Positions 22,599 through 33,600 are shown, numbered from the stretch's first letter. The stretch is DNA of 64,000 bases from Acanthosepion pharaonis (GCA_903632075.3 CAHIKZ030000391.1:2385001-2449000); one strand, 5' to 3'. A program made the numbers and translations. Notes: a model not told the origin generated them from the letters alone.

Positions 22599-23625
22599 AA
22601 AATGGACAGAATTTGGCACCCTGGTGTTATCAACTACCTGCCGAAAACGGTTTCATACTGAAGGACATTCATGCTGACATGGTTGTTACATTAGGGGATG
22701 TCGCTGCAGCATTATCAACAGTGTAAAGTTTGCAGCTGAATTTAGGAGTGTAAGTGAGAGTCTTGAAGATGACCGAATGTCTGGAGATTATTCAACTGAT
22801 ACCAGCGAGAAAAAAAAAACAAAACAAAAAAAACATTGATCGTCTTCACTATATGCTGGTGGGTGAGAGGCGTTTGACGATAAATTAAACTGACTATAAA
22901 TTAAAGAAATTAAATTGACTATAAACTCAATAAATTAAATTAATGCTAGCAGCGTAGAACGTGAGAGATTTAAGAATATTTTGCACAATGATGTTGGCAT
23001 GGTGCAGGTTTCTGCTCGGAGACGTCTACTAACACCTGATCAAAATTTCATCAGCCTGATCATATCACAGAAAAATATGACATTGTTCGGGGCAGATACA
23101 TCTATTTTCTTTGAATGTTTCCTGACCCAGGATGACTTTTGCGTTCATCCGTTTGAGCCAGAAGAAATGAGGCAATACATGTAGTAGAAACACCTTCCCT
23201 TACATGCTCCAAAAATGCTAAAGTCGTTTCTTCTGCAGGGAAGTTGATGGACTAAGAATTTTAGGATGCAAATGGCATTGAGTTTATTGAATATCTTTAA
23301 AACGATCAGACCATCATTGGAGGGTACTATGCCAAATTGCTGGGACAGTTACAAAGGACTATCAAAATCAATCACCCAGGAGAACTGCCGAAAGTGTATT
23401 GTTTCATCAGGACAATACCCCAGCACATAATGTTCAATGGCTGCTATCTGTGACACGACTGCGTATCATCTGTTCCCCAACATAAAGAAAACACTCTTGG
23501 CGGAGAACCTGTAGTGCTGTGATGATGAAGTCATATCTGCTATTGAAGATTTTTCTTGACCAACAGGATTTTTTTCACATTCCATAAGTCCATAAGAGAA
23601 TCTTGGTCAGCTTATTAAATTTCCC
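22599..23625 (+). pseudogene. Mariner transposase remnant lacking the third catalytic Asp
   Basis: Plus-strand blocks: IHADMVVTLGDVAAALSTV (about 22665-22725), FAAEFRSVSESLEDDRMSGD, GMVQVSARRRLLTPDQNF (23005-23050), FLTQDDFCVHPFEPE with the first catalytic Asp at 23131-23133, the 'HQDNTPAH' block with the second Asp near 23405-23425, and YHLFPNIKKTLLAENL (about 23467-23515). Between 23445 and 23467 the 'PYSPDLAPSD' motif with the third Asp is deleted. Several stops and shifts occur as well. Intact mariners move by a DD34D transposase; this copy cannot make one. Confidence 0.85.
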
Positions 23626-23828
23626 CCCACTCCTAGCAAAGTAGAAAAGTGAAAAGGATAAAAGAAGATATTTTTTTATAGAAATAGAACAGTTGAAAAA
23701 TAGCTAATCTCTATTGCAGACGCTCGCTCAGTCACATTTTGCGTTTGTTCAACACCCACAAGGCCCAGCAGTGGCTTATACTGCAACTATGCTGAGTAGA
23801 CGTTAACTACAGATTCTGACAGAGAAGC
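23626..23828. other. Unassigned
   Basis: No recognisable feature. Confidence 0.35.
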
Positions 23829-24130
23829 GTGTTAATTAGCGTGATCAACAATCTGTACAAAGCCAGCACGCTTAAACCCTCGATCACGATGACCTTAGAC
23901 TTCGTGCTAGCACCACGAAGAACGAATCCCAAGGGTTCAATGTACCAGATTTCACTCACAAGCCATGGTTTAAACCGTGGTATAGTTTTCAGGCATTTTC
24001 AAAGCTGCCGCACGGTGGGATCGCCTCAAGAGGTCACCTTCCTGACAAGGATCGACCATAGTGAGATTCAAACACGGGGATCATGATCAGAAAAACCAGC
24101 GTTCTATCCACTCGGCCACGTGCCCAAGAA
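23829..24130 (-). mobile_element. tRNA-derived SINE (minus)
   Basis: The minus strand begins GGGCACGTGGCCGAGTGGAT, where TGGCCGAGTGG is an exact A-box of the tRNA-Leu/Ser type, and has a B-box-like GTTTGAATCTC about 40 bases on. A tRNA-unrelated body of about 200 bp follows. It is not a tRNA gene: the arms do not close and the sequence continues as a SINE body. Confidence 0.7.
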
Positions 24131-24501
24131 AGATAGTGCAAATGTAAAATATGTAGGTATAAACGTAACTTTTATAAAGATATCACGTATAATGTGTCAT
24201 ATTAAAAAAGTAAGTCCTTTGTGCAAGTCATAGTTTTGAAACTATTAATCTCCAGCGGCATTATTGACATTTTGTGGGTTGAGCAGGGACGTCAGCAGAA
24301 GACAATCACAGGAAGTCGCAGGTGTCGGTACCGAATTTGATATAATGAAAGTGGAAGTACACGTCACCTTCAAAGCAAGTTTCATCATTTACACTGGGGA
24401 ACCGCTGGTGCATACGAAGCCGTAACACAAGTTTATAACATAGGAACGACTTGAACTTTAAGAAGTTAAATATTTTTTTACGACACCTAGTATATTGTCA
24501 T
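24131..24501. other. Unassigned
   Basis: No recognisable feature. Confidence 0.4.
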
Positions 24502-24542
<41 letters not shown>

Positions 24543-24566
24543 TATATAGATATATATGTATATATC
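24502..24566. repeat. (TA)n / (GATA) microsatellite
   Basis: TA tract with GATA interruptions at its right end. Confidence 0.95.
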
Positions 24567-24641
24567 ATCTACACATGATACGTCTTCTGATTTTTTTGTT
24601 CAAATTATTCGTCAGCTGCTAAAATAAATTTTGATAGGGCG

Positions 24642-24642
<1 letters not shown>

Positions 24643-24688
<46 letters not shown>

Positions 24689-24690
24689 AG
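24643..24690. repeat. (ATA)n microsatellite
   Basis: About 14 units, followed by a purine-rich GAAGAAG stretch to 24722. Confidence 0.95.
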
Positions 24691-24749
24691 AAGTAGAAGA
24701 TTAAGAAGAAGAGGAAGAAGAAACTATGTGAAATGTGTGCAATCTTTTT

Positions 24750-24900
24750 GGCATGTACTTTTTTTTTAAATGATCACTGGAAAATATTAAAATGACAATT
24801 GTGATCTTAGGATAATGATTTGGACCCCAGAGAAAATCTTTATACAACAGAAATCAAAGGAAATAATAAAATAATAATAACAACAGCAATAATAACAATG
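24750..24900 (+). mobile_element. RLE-type LINE 3' tail (plus)
   Basis: The order 'CACTGGAAAAT', 'ATCTTAGGATAATGATTTGG', ACCCCAGAGAAA, 'CAGAAATCAAAGGAAATAAT' and then (ATA)n matches the 3' end at 36170-36260. No coding part remains. Confidence 0.5.
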
Positions 24901-25129
24901 CTTAATCATAATCAACAAAAGTATATATGTATATATGACATTTTTTTTTTATGTTTATATATTCTTTTTATAAAAATGTCTTAAAATAATAACAACAAAG
25001 ATGAGGAGAATAGTTCAAATATAAATAATGATATTATCACATCCCAGAAATTTGGACAAAAAAATGCAGTCATAAATTTATGAATACAAATAACTTATTT
25101 TCTTGTAACAGTAAACTCGAATAAACCAA

Positions 25130-25130
<1 letters not shown>
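24901..25130. other. Unassigned AT-rich
   Basis: Nothing recognised. Confidence 0.4.

Positions 25131-25202
<72 letters not shown>
25131..25202. repeat. (ATCT)n-(TA)n microsatellite
   Basis: About seven ATCT units pass into about 44 bp of TA. Confidence 0.95.
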
Positions 25203-25205
<3 letters not shown>

Positions 25206-25579
25206 ATAATAAACCAAAACAAAAATTAACTCATCTACAAAACAGATTTTCTACAGTAAACTAAGAAGTATAAAAAAGACTCTTGTTAATAATAACTTCC
25301 TTAATTATATTGCTGACTAACAAATAAGATGTTCTATTAGAAATGTCAATATAAAGCAAAGAGAATATAATACTTCCTCAAATAATCATAAACGTATTAA
25401 TCTTTTATATCGCAATGAAATACATTCTAGTTATAAACAGGACGAAAATATCCTAAAAATCTAATAAATAATAATATATCCTAGATAATATAAAAATAAT
25501 TATATAGTATACTAAATTCAATATATGCAATTTAATCATTCGAAATGACTCCTCCCCCCAAATAACAATATTGCAATTA
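25203..25579. other. Unassigned AT-rich
   Basis: Very AT-rich; no feature. Confidence 0.4.
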
Positions 25580-26896
25580 TGTGGCACCATTTACCGAGGC
25601 AGAAAAAGAAAAGAAAGAAAAGAAGGCAAAAGAGAGGCGAGACCCAAAACGTGGATGATAATCAGAACACCACGGCTAAGAGACAATGGATAAAGGATAT
25701 TTTGATAAGTAACAAATGGCGAAAGAGTGTCATTACAATGACAGAGAAATTCTGAGTGGATAATGGAATCGGGTGTGTTTTGGCGACGGCTATCTGGGAT
25801 GCGTAAACAAACTGCTGGTACGGGAAGGAATCTGATTATCAACCACAGACCGACTGGCCAAAGAAAAATCCAAATGAAAATGTTATTTCGATAAGTGACG
25901 AAAAACAGGTGGACTAAAGGGCTTTGGATAGATATGAAAAATTAATTGTGTCAAAAGACGCACACGATGTGTCCACTGACCGATTTCTTTCGACGGAACA
26001 TCTTTAGCCTGCGATAATAAAATTATCTTATCAGAAATATGTACCGAAAGGAAATGAATGGGAACTTAGAAATGTTTCTTTTCGGGGCGACGTCTGGCCC
26101 TGTTAAAAAGACCACCCATTCTGAGAATTAGCGATAAGATGACTGACGAAGCCCAGTTGAAGAACAAGAGTTATGACCACCGTCGTTCGTATTGTCCTGT
26201 TTGCGGCTAGAGAAAATGATAACTGCGATTAAGAGGAAGAAAAGGAAAAGAAAAGATTATTTTTTTTTCCTGAAACAAAGCCTCGGATTCGTCCACGCCC
26301 GACTAAGATACCATTGGTCGAGTGGTGATCACGTGACGCACGAAGGAGGCTGTCGCCGCCCATCCAGAGGATAGGTATGAGAAGCTGCTACGAAGAAGTG
26401 GGGAGGGCAGCTCACGCCCCTCTGAAGTATGGTGAGAAGGTGGGAGTAAGAAAAGGCTCCCAAAAATGGAAAAGAGTGGAAAATTCCAAACCAGAAATAA
26501 AATAGGTGGATATGTATTTAGAATTATCGAGGAACCCCCGACGCCGAAAAACACACCCCGGCTTTGGTCGGCGTCCATATAAGCGAAGTCGCAGCGAGCA
26601 GAAATCAGTTTCAGTGGAGTTGCAGTTTCAGTTCAAGTTAAGTTGGTTCCGCCTCGCATTTTCTTTTCTTTTATGCATATTTGTGTGGTGTTACCCCCGT
26701 TGAACCCGATTTGCATTACGGCCCCAACTACTGATTGATCTCGTCTGCCTAAGATCAATTCACAACGTGGGTAGGCAGACTGGAGATCAATGCAGTTACT
26801 TTGGTAACCAGGCGTTGGAAGCGAGTTGGGAACGACGAGGCTGATATCAAATCTAACCAGATCCCATCCGAATCACCAAAAGGTTAGAACGTCACA
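25580..26896 (+). mobile_element. Long terminal repeat (LTR 1)
   Basis: It begins TGTGGCACCATTT and ends GTCACA, short inverted ends of the TG...CA type. Its first 1 kb is repeated in the same orientation at 45872-47126. A TATA-like CATATAAG lies at 26575-26583, with a GC-richer leader after it. One TCACGTGAC E-box is at about 26328-26336. Just beyond the 3' end comes TGGGTGCCGCGACC, a plausible tRNA primer-binding site. No gag-pol follows, so this is either a solo LTR with leader or a deleted provirus-like retrotransposon. The superfamily is not assigned. Confidence 0.7.
26575..26583 (+). promoter_or_regulatory. TATA-like box of LTR 1
   Basis: CATATAAG directly follows the GGTCGGCGTC block shared with LTR 2, about 20-30 bp before a run of repeated CAGTTTCAGT-type phrases. 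Presumed Pol II start; inferred from position only. Confidence 0.45.
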
Positions 26897-27082
26897 TTTG
26901 GGTGCCGCGACCGATACCAAGCCAGTTGGTCGTCACAGGACGAGACAACACGACTGACGCGACAGGCGGACGTCACGTTTGGAGCAGCGACACCCGAACG
27001 GAGCAGCGAGGAGCGATCAGCTGGCGCAGCGGCGAGGACGTCACATTTGGTGCCGTGGTAGACCAGGGGACGACGTCACAGT
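26885..27082 (+). repeat. Leader with three LTR-end/PBS-like reiterations
   Basis: 'ACGTCACATTTGGGTGCC' (from 26889), 'ACGTCACGTTTGGAGCAG' (from about 26970) and 'ACGTCACATTTGGTGCCG' (from about 27038) repeat the LTR-end plus PBS junction at intervals of about 70-80 bp. The 84-codon frame here is the leader read through and has no known domain. Confidence 0.6.
26899..26914 (+). other. Primer-binding-like site
   Basis: TGGGTGCCGCGACC starts two bases after the LTR end. A PBS begins TGG because tRNAs end CCA. The matching tRNA was not determined. Confidence 0.5.
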
Positions 27083-27579
27083 TATCAGATATTTTATATA
27101 AATTTAAATGTTCCTTGAGAGATAATATCTCCAAAAGAAAAATAATATTTAAATAAGTTTTTCGTGGTACAGAATTTAATAATAGATAGGAAAAGATAAT
27201 AAGGAGGCATTTTTAAAAGCAAAGGCTAAAATAAAAACAACCGGTTTCGTCCCAGGACTTATCAAGTTATTTATTCTGGGAATTTAAAAGCGTGTAAATT
27301 AATTTTAATTAACGAATGCAATTAAATGGGTGAAAAAAAAATATGAATTTCAAGAGACTAGAGTCCAATAATATTCAGCCCCAGCAAGCATTCCCTCTGT
27401 TTATAAAGGGAAGTCTCACGAGATCTGATATACAAGGACTCCAGGACCTTGAGATGAAATGTGGAGTAGGACCTAGATAAAATTATAAATCGGTCACCAC
27501 TAAAATTTTCCACATATTCCCTTCTATTTATTAAATGTTCAGCAATAGCAGAACCAGAACTGTTAGTCAGTTGGCTATA

Positions 27580-27582
<3 letters not shown>
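27083..27582. other. Unassigned AT-rich
   Basis: The LTR-related GC-rich leader ends abruptly near 27083. No feature after it. Confidence 0.4.

Positions 27583-27644
<62 letters not shown>
27583..27644. repeat. (TA)n microsatellite
   Basis: About 60 bp of TA. Confidence 0.95.
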
Positions 27645-27645
<1 letters not shown>

Positions 27646-28864
27646 TGGGTACACCACTATTAATAAGTTTAGTTATCATATGAATGATGCATCTAACATC
27701 TCTTGACATTTACAACGGTATGTCTGTCCACATTCTTAATTCAGCAAAATTCTCGTTGAAAATACATCTATACTTTTTACAGGAAATTAATAAATATAAA
27801 CTAAACATTCTTGAAGTTACCTATATTAAAAAATTGAAACTAACACTTAATAAAATTAATTCTGAATAACGCACAAAGATTTTAAAATATTTAGAGTAGA
27901 GAATTTAAAACATTTATTTTATAGATACTAGCTTTAAATAGTTTTTTTTTTTTTAAATAATTAGATATTATATATAACTTTGTTACCTACCTGGACGTTA
28001 CTGTACGTATATGTTTACATCATAAAATTTTCAAAATTGTGCAGTGCATAAGTTTAGCGCTTTTCACATCACAATTTAAAAAAAATCCGTTAAACAAAAG
28101 CAAGACATGAACAAAAACATGGCCCTGAAGATAACATTGTGCTAACATCGACAAGACTCAGAAATAAAATAGATATACATCAACATGTTAATTTTCTTTC
28201 TTCCTAAAGTAAGGATATTAAGAAACCCGTCTGTAAATATGAGAGGATCCTGTTATGAATATGTAGACAAAACTTGTCTAAATTCTTTAATGAGATATGT
28301 CTCATTGAAAACATGCTGCCAAAATAAAAAGAAAGAACCGTCAAATTTACTATCCACATTTTTTAGCATTTATTTTTAAAACCAGTGCCCGATACACAAT
28401 AGAGCATAATATCATAATATTATTATTTGAAAATATATTTATCGCCACACAGAATTTACGATGTTTCGGAAATAAAAACATGAAATTAAAGTTTTTGTAC
28501 CATTCTCAAGTGATGATGGATACCATTCGAAAAAGAATGATTTACTTTTTTAAGCTAAATATTATTATATAGTTAAGTTTTAGTGAGGAGGGATTACAAA
28601 ATTTTAAAAGCGTGTTGCCATATTTGACGAATCAGGACACAAGACTAATTTAACATGGAAAATTGTAAATATAGGCTAAGTGTTATAGTGGGTTTGTAAT
28701 TTCTGCCTGTCGATACTGGCTTCCTTATATGATGACGTGCCATCTTGTCTGTTATTTTTAGGGCATACATAAGATACACCACAATATATTTGCATTTTTA
28801 TTTACTTTTTTTCATAAAATTAATTTGGATTGTCTTAAAGGGATTCTCATATGATATGATTCTC
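27645..28864. other. Unassigned AT-rich
   Basis: Several short frames, none with a recognisable motif. Confidence 0.4.
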
Positions 28865-28876
28865 ATATATATATAT

Positions 28877-28961
<85 letters not shown>
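28865..28961. repeat. (TA)n microsatellite with CA island
   Basis: TA interrupted once by ACACACACA near 28877. Confidence 0.95.
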
Positions 28962-28965
<4 letters not shown>

Positions 28966-30242
28966 GTCCATCACTCAATACTGAGTAATGGCAATTATGA
29001 ACTCGACCACAACATACTGACCGCGTTTAAAAAATTAAAATAAGCATTCCCATCACTGTAGATACACATATTCTGTTATTCTGTTATTTTTTTTTTAAAT
29101 GGGTAATGGCTAATAGAATAATCGAAAAGTTTCGTATATATATATAAATATATATATATAGATAGAACACTTGGAATATTTTTTTACACATTTATGGCCA
29201 GAAAAGAACAATTATAAGAACAGAGGAAAAAATTATTAAAAAGCCTAATGGAGGTACGTCATTAGCCATCTTTAATGAAACTGTATATATAGTTATAAAC
29301 AGAATAAAAAACAAACATCTTCTATAATAGCTAAGAGAATAACCGAAAGCCAAATAATTCAGAACATATGTAAAGTTTGGGATTTTTATATCTAATAATA
29401 TTTAGTTAACGATAGACATTGAATGTAAGATAGAAAAAATAAATAAAAATCCCTCTTACTCAGAGTCTCCAAGTTGAATGAGACATGTATGAAAAATCTA
29501 GCTTCCGAGGATTGCAAGCATCATTAACTTGCACAAAATGCGATTGTTCATCTCGCAAACTCTTGTTTTTTTTTTAACTACAGAAACAGTAGTAAATAAA
29601 CGTGATGAAGTTGTACTTCAGCACTTTGAAAAATAAAAAAGAGTAGAATTTTCAATAGGATTTTTTTCCAATTGATGAACGTCAACTAAAAATACTCTCA
29701 TTTATTAGCCAACTGATTGGAAACCTATTACCTCATCTTTCTTACCCTAATATGCTGAAGGAGAAAAAACAAACTATTGTCTTCATCTCTCTAGCTATCA
29801 ACGAGTTTAAAATTAATTCCACCTGTCCCCAATTTGACGCGAGCTCGTTGGCAGTTTGGAATTTGAGAGCGTATGTACGTATATACTAAACACTTGAATT
29901 TCACCTATGTATATACGATTATGTATGGTGAAGTGGTAATTTCTGAAATGTTCGGTTAGTAGAGGTTTATATTATCTGCTTACGTAGATATCAATTAGAA
30001 TCCTAAGAAAGTAATTGCTGATTGCATCCTGCTCATTGCAACTGGGTGCTAGAACAGAGACTAGAAGGGATCGCAGGGAGACAAAAGTTTTATAATTACA
30101 AAGGATAAAATTTGGGGCAAGGCATGATCTTCTATGTCCCGGGAGAAGTAGACACAAAAAATATAGCTCTTGATAATGCCAGAGGCTTAATCGGCGGGGA
30201 GCTTATCCACAGGTTCGATCCGTAATAGAAAATATTATAAAT
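28962..30242. other. Unassigned AT-rich
   Basis: Short TA runs at 29137-29160. No coding or RNA feature seen. Confidence 0.4.
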
Positions 30243-30357
<115 letters not shown>

Positions 30358-30444
30358 GAAATATAGTCTTAAGGTGTGCTATATTTATGGAATAAAGTGC
30401 TCAATATCAGAGATAGAGCGTGTGTAAATATAAAAGTGAACATA

Positions 30445-30549
30445 GAAGTCAACACTTAGAGGCGACAGTCTGTTTTCATGCTATATGCAATCGTGGCCTG
30501 ACGATTGCATATAGCATGAAACAGACTGTCGCCTCTAATGTTGACTTTC
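30445..30549. repeat. Near-perfect palindrome with hammerhead at its centre
   Basis: Arms of about 50 bp (30445-30494 and 30501-30549) with a 6-base spacer GGCCTG. They differ at only a few positions. TA tracts lie about 90 bp to the left and directly to the right. A related but decayed sequence is at 37205-37265. The spacer supplies the first bases of a hammerhead core. Confidence 0.85.
30495..30533 (+). ncRNA. Hammerhead ribozyme motif (PLE-like short stem III)
   Basis: GGC (stem I), CUGACGA (30498-30504), stem II of three pairs (UGC/GCA at 30506-30508 and 30514-30516, with a U-U mismatch at the first position), GAA (30518-30520), stem III ACA/UGU with loop GAC, cleavage-site C at 30530, then GCC that pairs with the opening GGC. 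All core positions fit the type-I hammerhead consensus. Short stem III forms are known in Penelope-like elements, where they act as dimers. Activity is inferred, not shown. Confidence 0.7.
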
Positions 30550-30577
30550 ATTTATATATATATATATATATATAAAC

Positions 30578-30628
<51 letters not shown>
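30550..30628. repeat. (TA)n microsatellite
   Basis: TA tract with an AAACG interruption. Confidence 0.95.
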
Positions 30629-30630
<2 letters not shown>

Positions 30631-30657
30631 TTAAAGCTTTTACATACGGACAAACAA

Positions 30658-30712
30658 GTGCTCACGACAAAGATGAGTTTTGGTTTTCGATGCGAATGCT
30701 TCTCGACAGGTG
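30658..30712 (-). ncRNA. Hammerhead-like motif, left arm (decayed)
   Basis: Minus strand: CCAC, CUGUCGA (A6 changed to U), hairpin GAAGC/GCAUC, GAA, then UUUGUC and GUGAGCAC. The GUC site and the three stem I pairs remain, but the core change should abolish cleavage. Confidence 0.5.
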
Positions 30713-30744
30713 GGGATTAATGATAGTAAAACCATCTTTGTTCC

Positions 30745-30796
30745 CCACCTGTCGAGATGCATACGCATCGAAACAAAATTACATCTTTCTCATGAA
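30745..30796 (+). ncRNA. Hammerhead-like motif, right arm (decayed)
   Basis: CUGUCGA at 30749-30755, perfect stem II GAUGC/GCAUC with loop AUAC, GAA at 30770-30772, and ACAAA facing UUUCU in stem III (one mismatch). The A6 to U change and a broken stem I suggest it is inactive. Confidence 0.5.
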
Positions 30797-30846
30797 AACT
30801 TGTTTGTCCATATGTAACATGTTACTAATACATAACTGTTGCTCTA

Positions 30847-30989
30847 TCTTGGTATCGAGTCCTCTTTTAAATTAATGCTATAAACGTTTAAATTTTTATT
30901 CTTTTCGCTCTCATTACATTTGAATACATAGATACATAAGGAACAGTGAGAGTTAATTAGTATGAACAGAGTATGAAAGATAATGATTT

Positions 30990-31028
<39 letters not shown>

Positions 31029-31201
31029 CTAGTGCGCTACTCTTGGTATTCATCTGTCTTTTAAATTAATGCCATGAACATTTGAATTTATATTTTCTTT
31101 CTCATTATTTTTGTATACATAGATAGATAGATAGATAAATAGTATGACCAGAATAAGAAATATAATGAACAGAGAGAGACAGACAGACAGATAGATATAT
31201 T

Positions 31202-31246
<45 letters not shown>

Positions 31247-31346
31247 ATAAAATGGACTTTCTCATTATTTTTGTATACATAGATAAATAATAAATAGAAC
31301 AGAATAAGAAATATAATGAACATGCAGACAGACAGATAGATAGATT

Positions 31347-31387
<41 letters not shown>

Positions 31388-31444
31388 AATGGACAGAGAT
31401 AGATAAATAATATGAACAGAGTAAGAAAGATAACGAACATGCTC

Positions 31445-31483
<39 letters not shown>

Positions 31484-31605
31484 GAATATACTGAGATAGA
31501 TAAATATAGTTGTGCTCTACTCTTGGTATCGAGACCTCTTTTAAATTACTGCGATGAACGTTTGAATGTATATTCTTTTCGTTCCTGTGACATTTCAATA
31601 TTTTT
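30847..31605. repeat. Higher-order array built on (GATA)n
   Basis: GATA blocks at 30985-31028, 31196-31246, 31335-31385 and 31446-31482 alternate with related spacers. One spacer type ('ACTCTTGGTATCGAG', 'TCTTTTAAATTA', 'ATTCTTTTCG') occurs at about 30847, 31035 and 31517. Another ('ATATGAACAGAGTAAGAAAG') occurs at about 30957, 31140, 31300 and 31405. The first spacer also follows the hammerhead at 62335-62385, so it is the body of that element. Frames reading YLSIYLSI are repeat translation. Confidence 0.75.
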
Positions 31606-31639
31606 TATATGTATATATGTATTTGCTTGGAGTTATTAT

Positions 31640-31995
31640 AGATTATTCCGTAATCGTCTTCTTCTTCTTCTTTAGCCAGTATCACTTCAGAATAAGAGCA
31701 GTCAAGGCTTTCCACAACTTCCTATCTTTTGTAGCTCTTAGTATTTCTTACACTTCGCCAGCCTTCCCTCTCTCTGTCCCACAATCAATTAACACACGAT
31801 TGTTAGGTAGTTTACACTGTGCTTCCATCTTTCATTTAATATATCATGTGAGTGGTAAATACTTACATTACAGGAAGAATTTATAGACTGAATCATTTTT
31901 TCTTATCAAATCGCGAAATGAAAATTCTCTGAAATGGCCAGTCTTGTAGATCTTTTTGCATAGGTGCAGGTATTCTACAGTTCTCTTTCCTTGAA
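31640..31995 (-). pseudogene. Possible LINE C-terminal scrap
   Basis: The minus strand near 31690 reads roughly as '...RKLWKALTALILK', like the last residues of RTE-like proteins. Weak. Confidence 0.25.
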
Positions 31996-32039
31996 CCGAC
32001 CGCCATTGTTTCTAGTTTCCATAAAGGACTGTCCTCGTA

Positions 32040-32990
32040 ACATCAGTTCCCTAGCTCTTATCTATGCTGATGGCAACTATTTACTGCTGTCTTAATAACA
32101 AGTTCATTCAGGTCGATAATGACAAATTGGCAGCTGATCTCAAAAATGACCTACAATCTGTTGTTAAATGGAGCAAGGATTGGTTTATTAATTTTAATGC
32201 AACAAAAACAAAACTGATTTCATTTAAAAATCTGAAAGAACCTTTTTACCTCTCATCTGCTTTGCTGATGCTAAGCTCCAGAAGAGTCACTTATTACGCC
32301 ATAACGGACTAGCTATTTCAGTTAAAATGAATTGAAAAGATTATATTGAATCAATTGCTCTATCTCCAGCTAAGAAAGTTGGTTCAATATGTCGTGCTAG
32401 ACAATTTTACTCGGCATAATCTATCTGACATATATAAAAAGTCTTTCATTCTTCCTTGCTTTGAATATTGATGCCACATATGGTCTGGTACCCTTGCTAT
32501 ATATGTAGAAATTATTGGTAAAGGAAGAATCTGCAATGTTATTGGTCCTAACCGAGCATCTCGGCTTCAGTATCTTTTCGAGCTCCTTAATGTAGCATCT
32601 CTGTGTCTTTTCTATAAATACCTTTATGGTAAGTGTTCTGATGAATTTTACCCTACGTTACCTAGATATTTTGAATATAAGTACAGTACTAGGTTATTGG
32701 TAAGATCTCATCAAATTACAGCTGAAATTGATAGATGCAACTGTAAGTTCTATGCTAACAGTTTCTTCTATCACACGTCTCTTTTGTGGAACTCTTTTTC
32801 GGCTTCTTGCTTCCCACTCAATTTAGATCTTTAAGAATTTAAATACAATGTTAATCGTTATATTCAGTCTTCCTAATTCTTTTTTATTATTATTATTCTC
32901 TCTCCATAATACGTTTCTGTTTTTCATATTCTCTTACACTAGGCAACCTTTTGCGTGCTAGTAGCTTTATTGCCTTACTTGGAGTGAAAT
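32040..32990 (+). pseudogene. Jockey-like LINE, post-RT region and 3' tail
   Basis: Plus strand. VDNDKLAADLKNDLQSVVKW and DWFINFNATKTKLISF follow directly on where the YADD motif would be (lost upstream). After frameshifts come CHIWSGTLA-like, ICNVIGPNRASRLQYLFELL, VASLCLFYKYLYGKCSDEF, and finally FFYHTSLLWNSFSASCFPL with FKYNVNRY near 32840. The tail at 32870-32990 contains TTTTGCGTGCTAGTAGCTTT, shared with 38930 and 60010. This is the same family as 5050-5510, 38740-38990, 45290-45871 and 59100-60075. The 5' end and endonuclease are missing. Confidence 0.8.
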
Positions 32991-32999
32991 GGTTAGGAA

Positions 33000-33600
33000 G
33001 AATTAATTCATGGATTAAAAAGACAGCCAAGAATAGCTGAATCACAGTGTCTTGATGAAATGTATTGACAGTGGATACTTAGCTGCTTTGTAACAAGCCT
33101 TACATATGTGATCTATAGCCAGCTACGTGTGCCACACTACAGAAGACCCACTGTGTCATCTTTGTGAAGAGAATGTAATGAGTTGCTGTAAATGAGTGCA
33201 CAGAAGGAGTACAGATACGCCATGGTCGAGTATTCCTTTAATATGCACTGACATTTTTGCAAAAAATATGCTTAGAACGTGTCCTAAAAATGGTGTTACG
33301 ACATTCAAATAGATAGAGATTGAACCCGAAATGCCATATAGAGTCGCGCGCAATACAACTGAAAATTGAATACATAATAATTGATGTGACCATATTTGCT
33401 GACTACAGCATGAATGCAAAACAAATGGAAATGATCATAAGCTACTCAGAAGTGAGGGTTGAGATTGCTAGATTGTGAACAAACATAGCTGGAGAATAAA
33501 TGTTAAAACCTTCTCGCTAGTAATTGGTGCACTCTGCTCTTTACATATTTTCCTTGATATTGAAGACATCTACACAACAACAATGCCATTATACAGACAT
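33000..33600 (+). pseudogene. Diverged RLE-type LINE C-terminal fragment
   Basis: Plus-strand readings around 33440-33560 include SEVRVEIARL and VIGALCSLH. These match the 'YKDLEIEIARMW...VIGALG' order at the end of RLE-type LINE proteins. The upstream part (33100-33430) is too decayed to place securely. It may be a different subfamily from copies A-D. Confidence 0.4.

Larger units (their letters stand above)
30646..30822. repeat. Inverted repeat with a decayed hammerhead in each arm
   Basis: The left arm 30646-30716 pairs with the right arm 30742-30815 across a 25-base spacer, with scattered differences. Each arm, read outward from the centre, has CCACCTGTCGAG, a hairpin (AUGC/GCAU type) and GAAA, homologous to the complete motif at 62258-62308. 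Confidence 0.8.

Noticed and set aside
24060..24130. tRNA gene (minus) from the perfect A-box
   Set aside because: Acceptor and other arms do not close, and the sequence continues as a SINE body.
26300..27082. CpG-island promoter of a host gene
   Set aside because: The GC-rich segment is explained by the LTR and its leader; a partial second copy lies at 45.9-47.1 kb.
30985..31482. CRISPR-like array
   Set aside because: Repeats are (GATA)n simple sequence with related spacers; the setting is eukaryotic.
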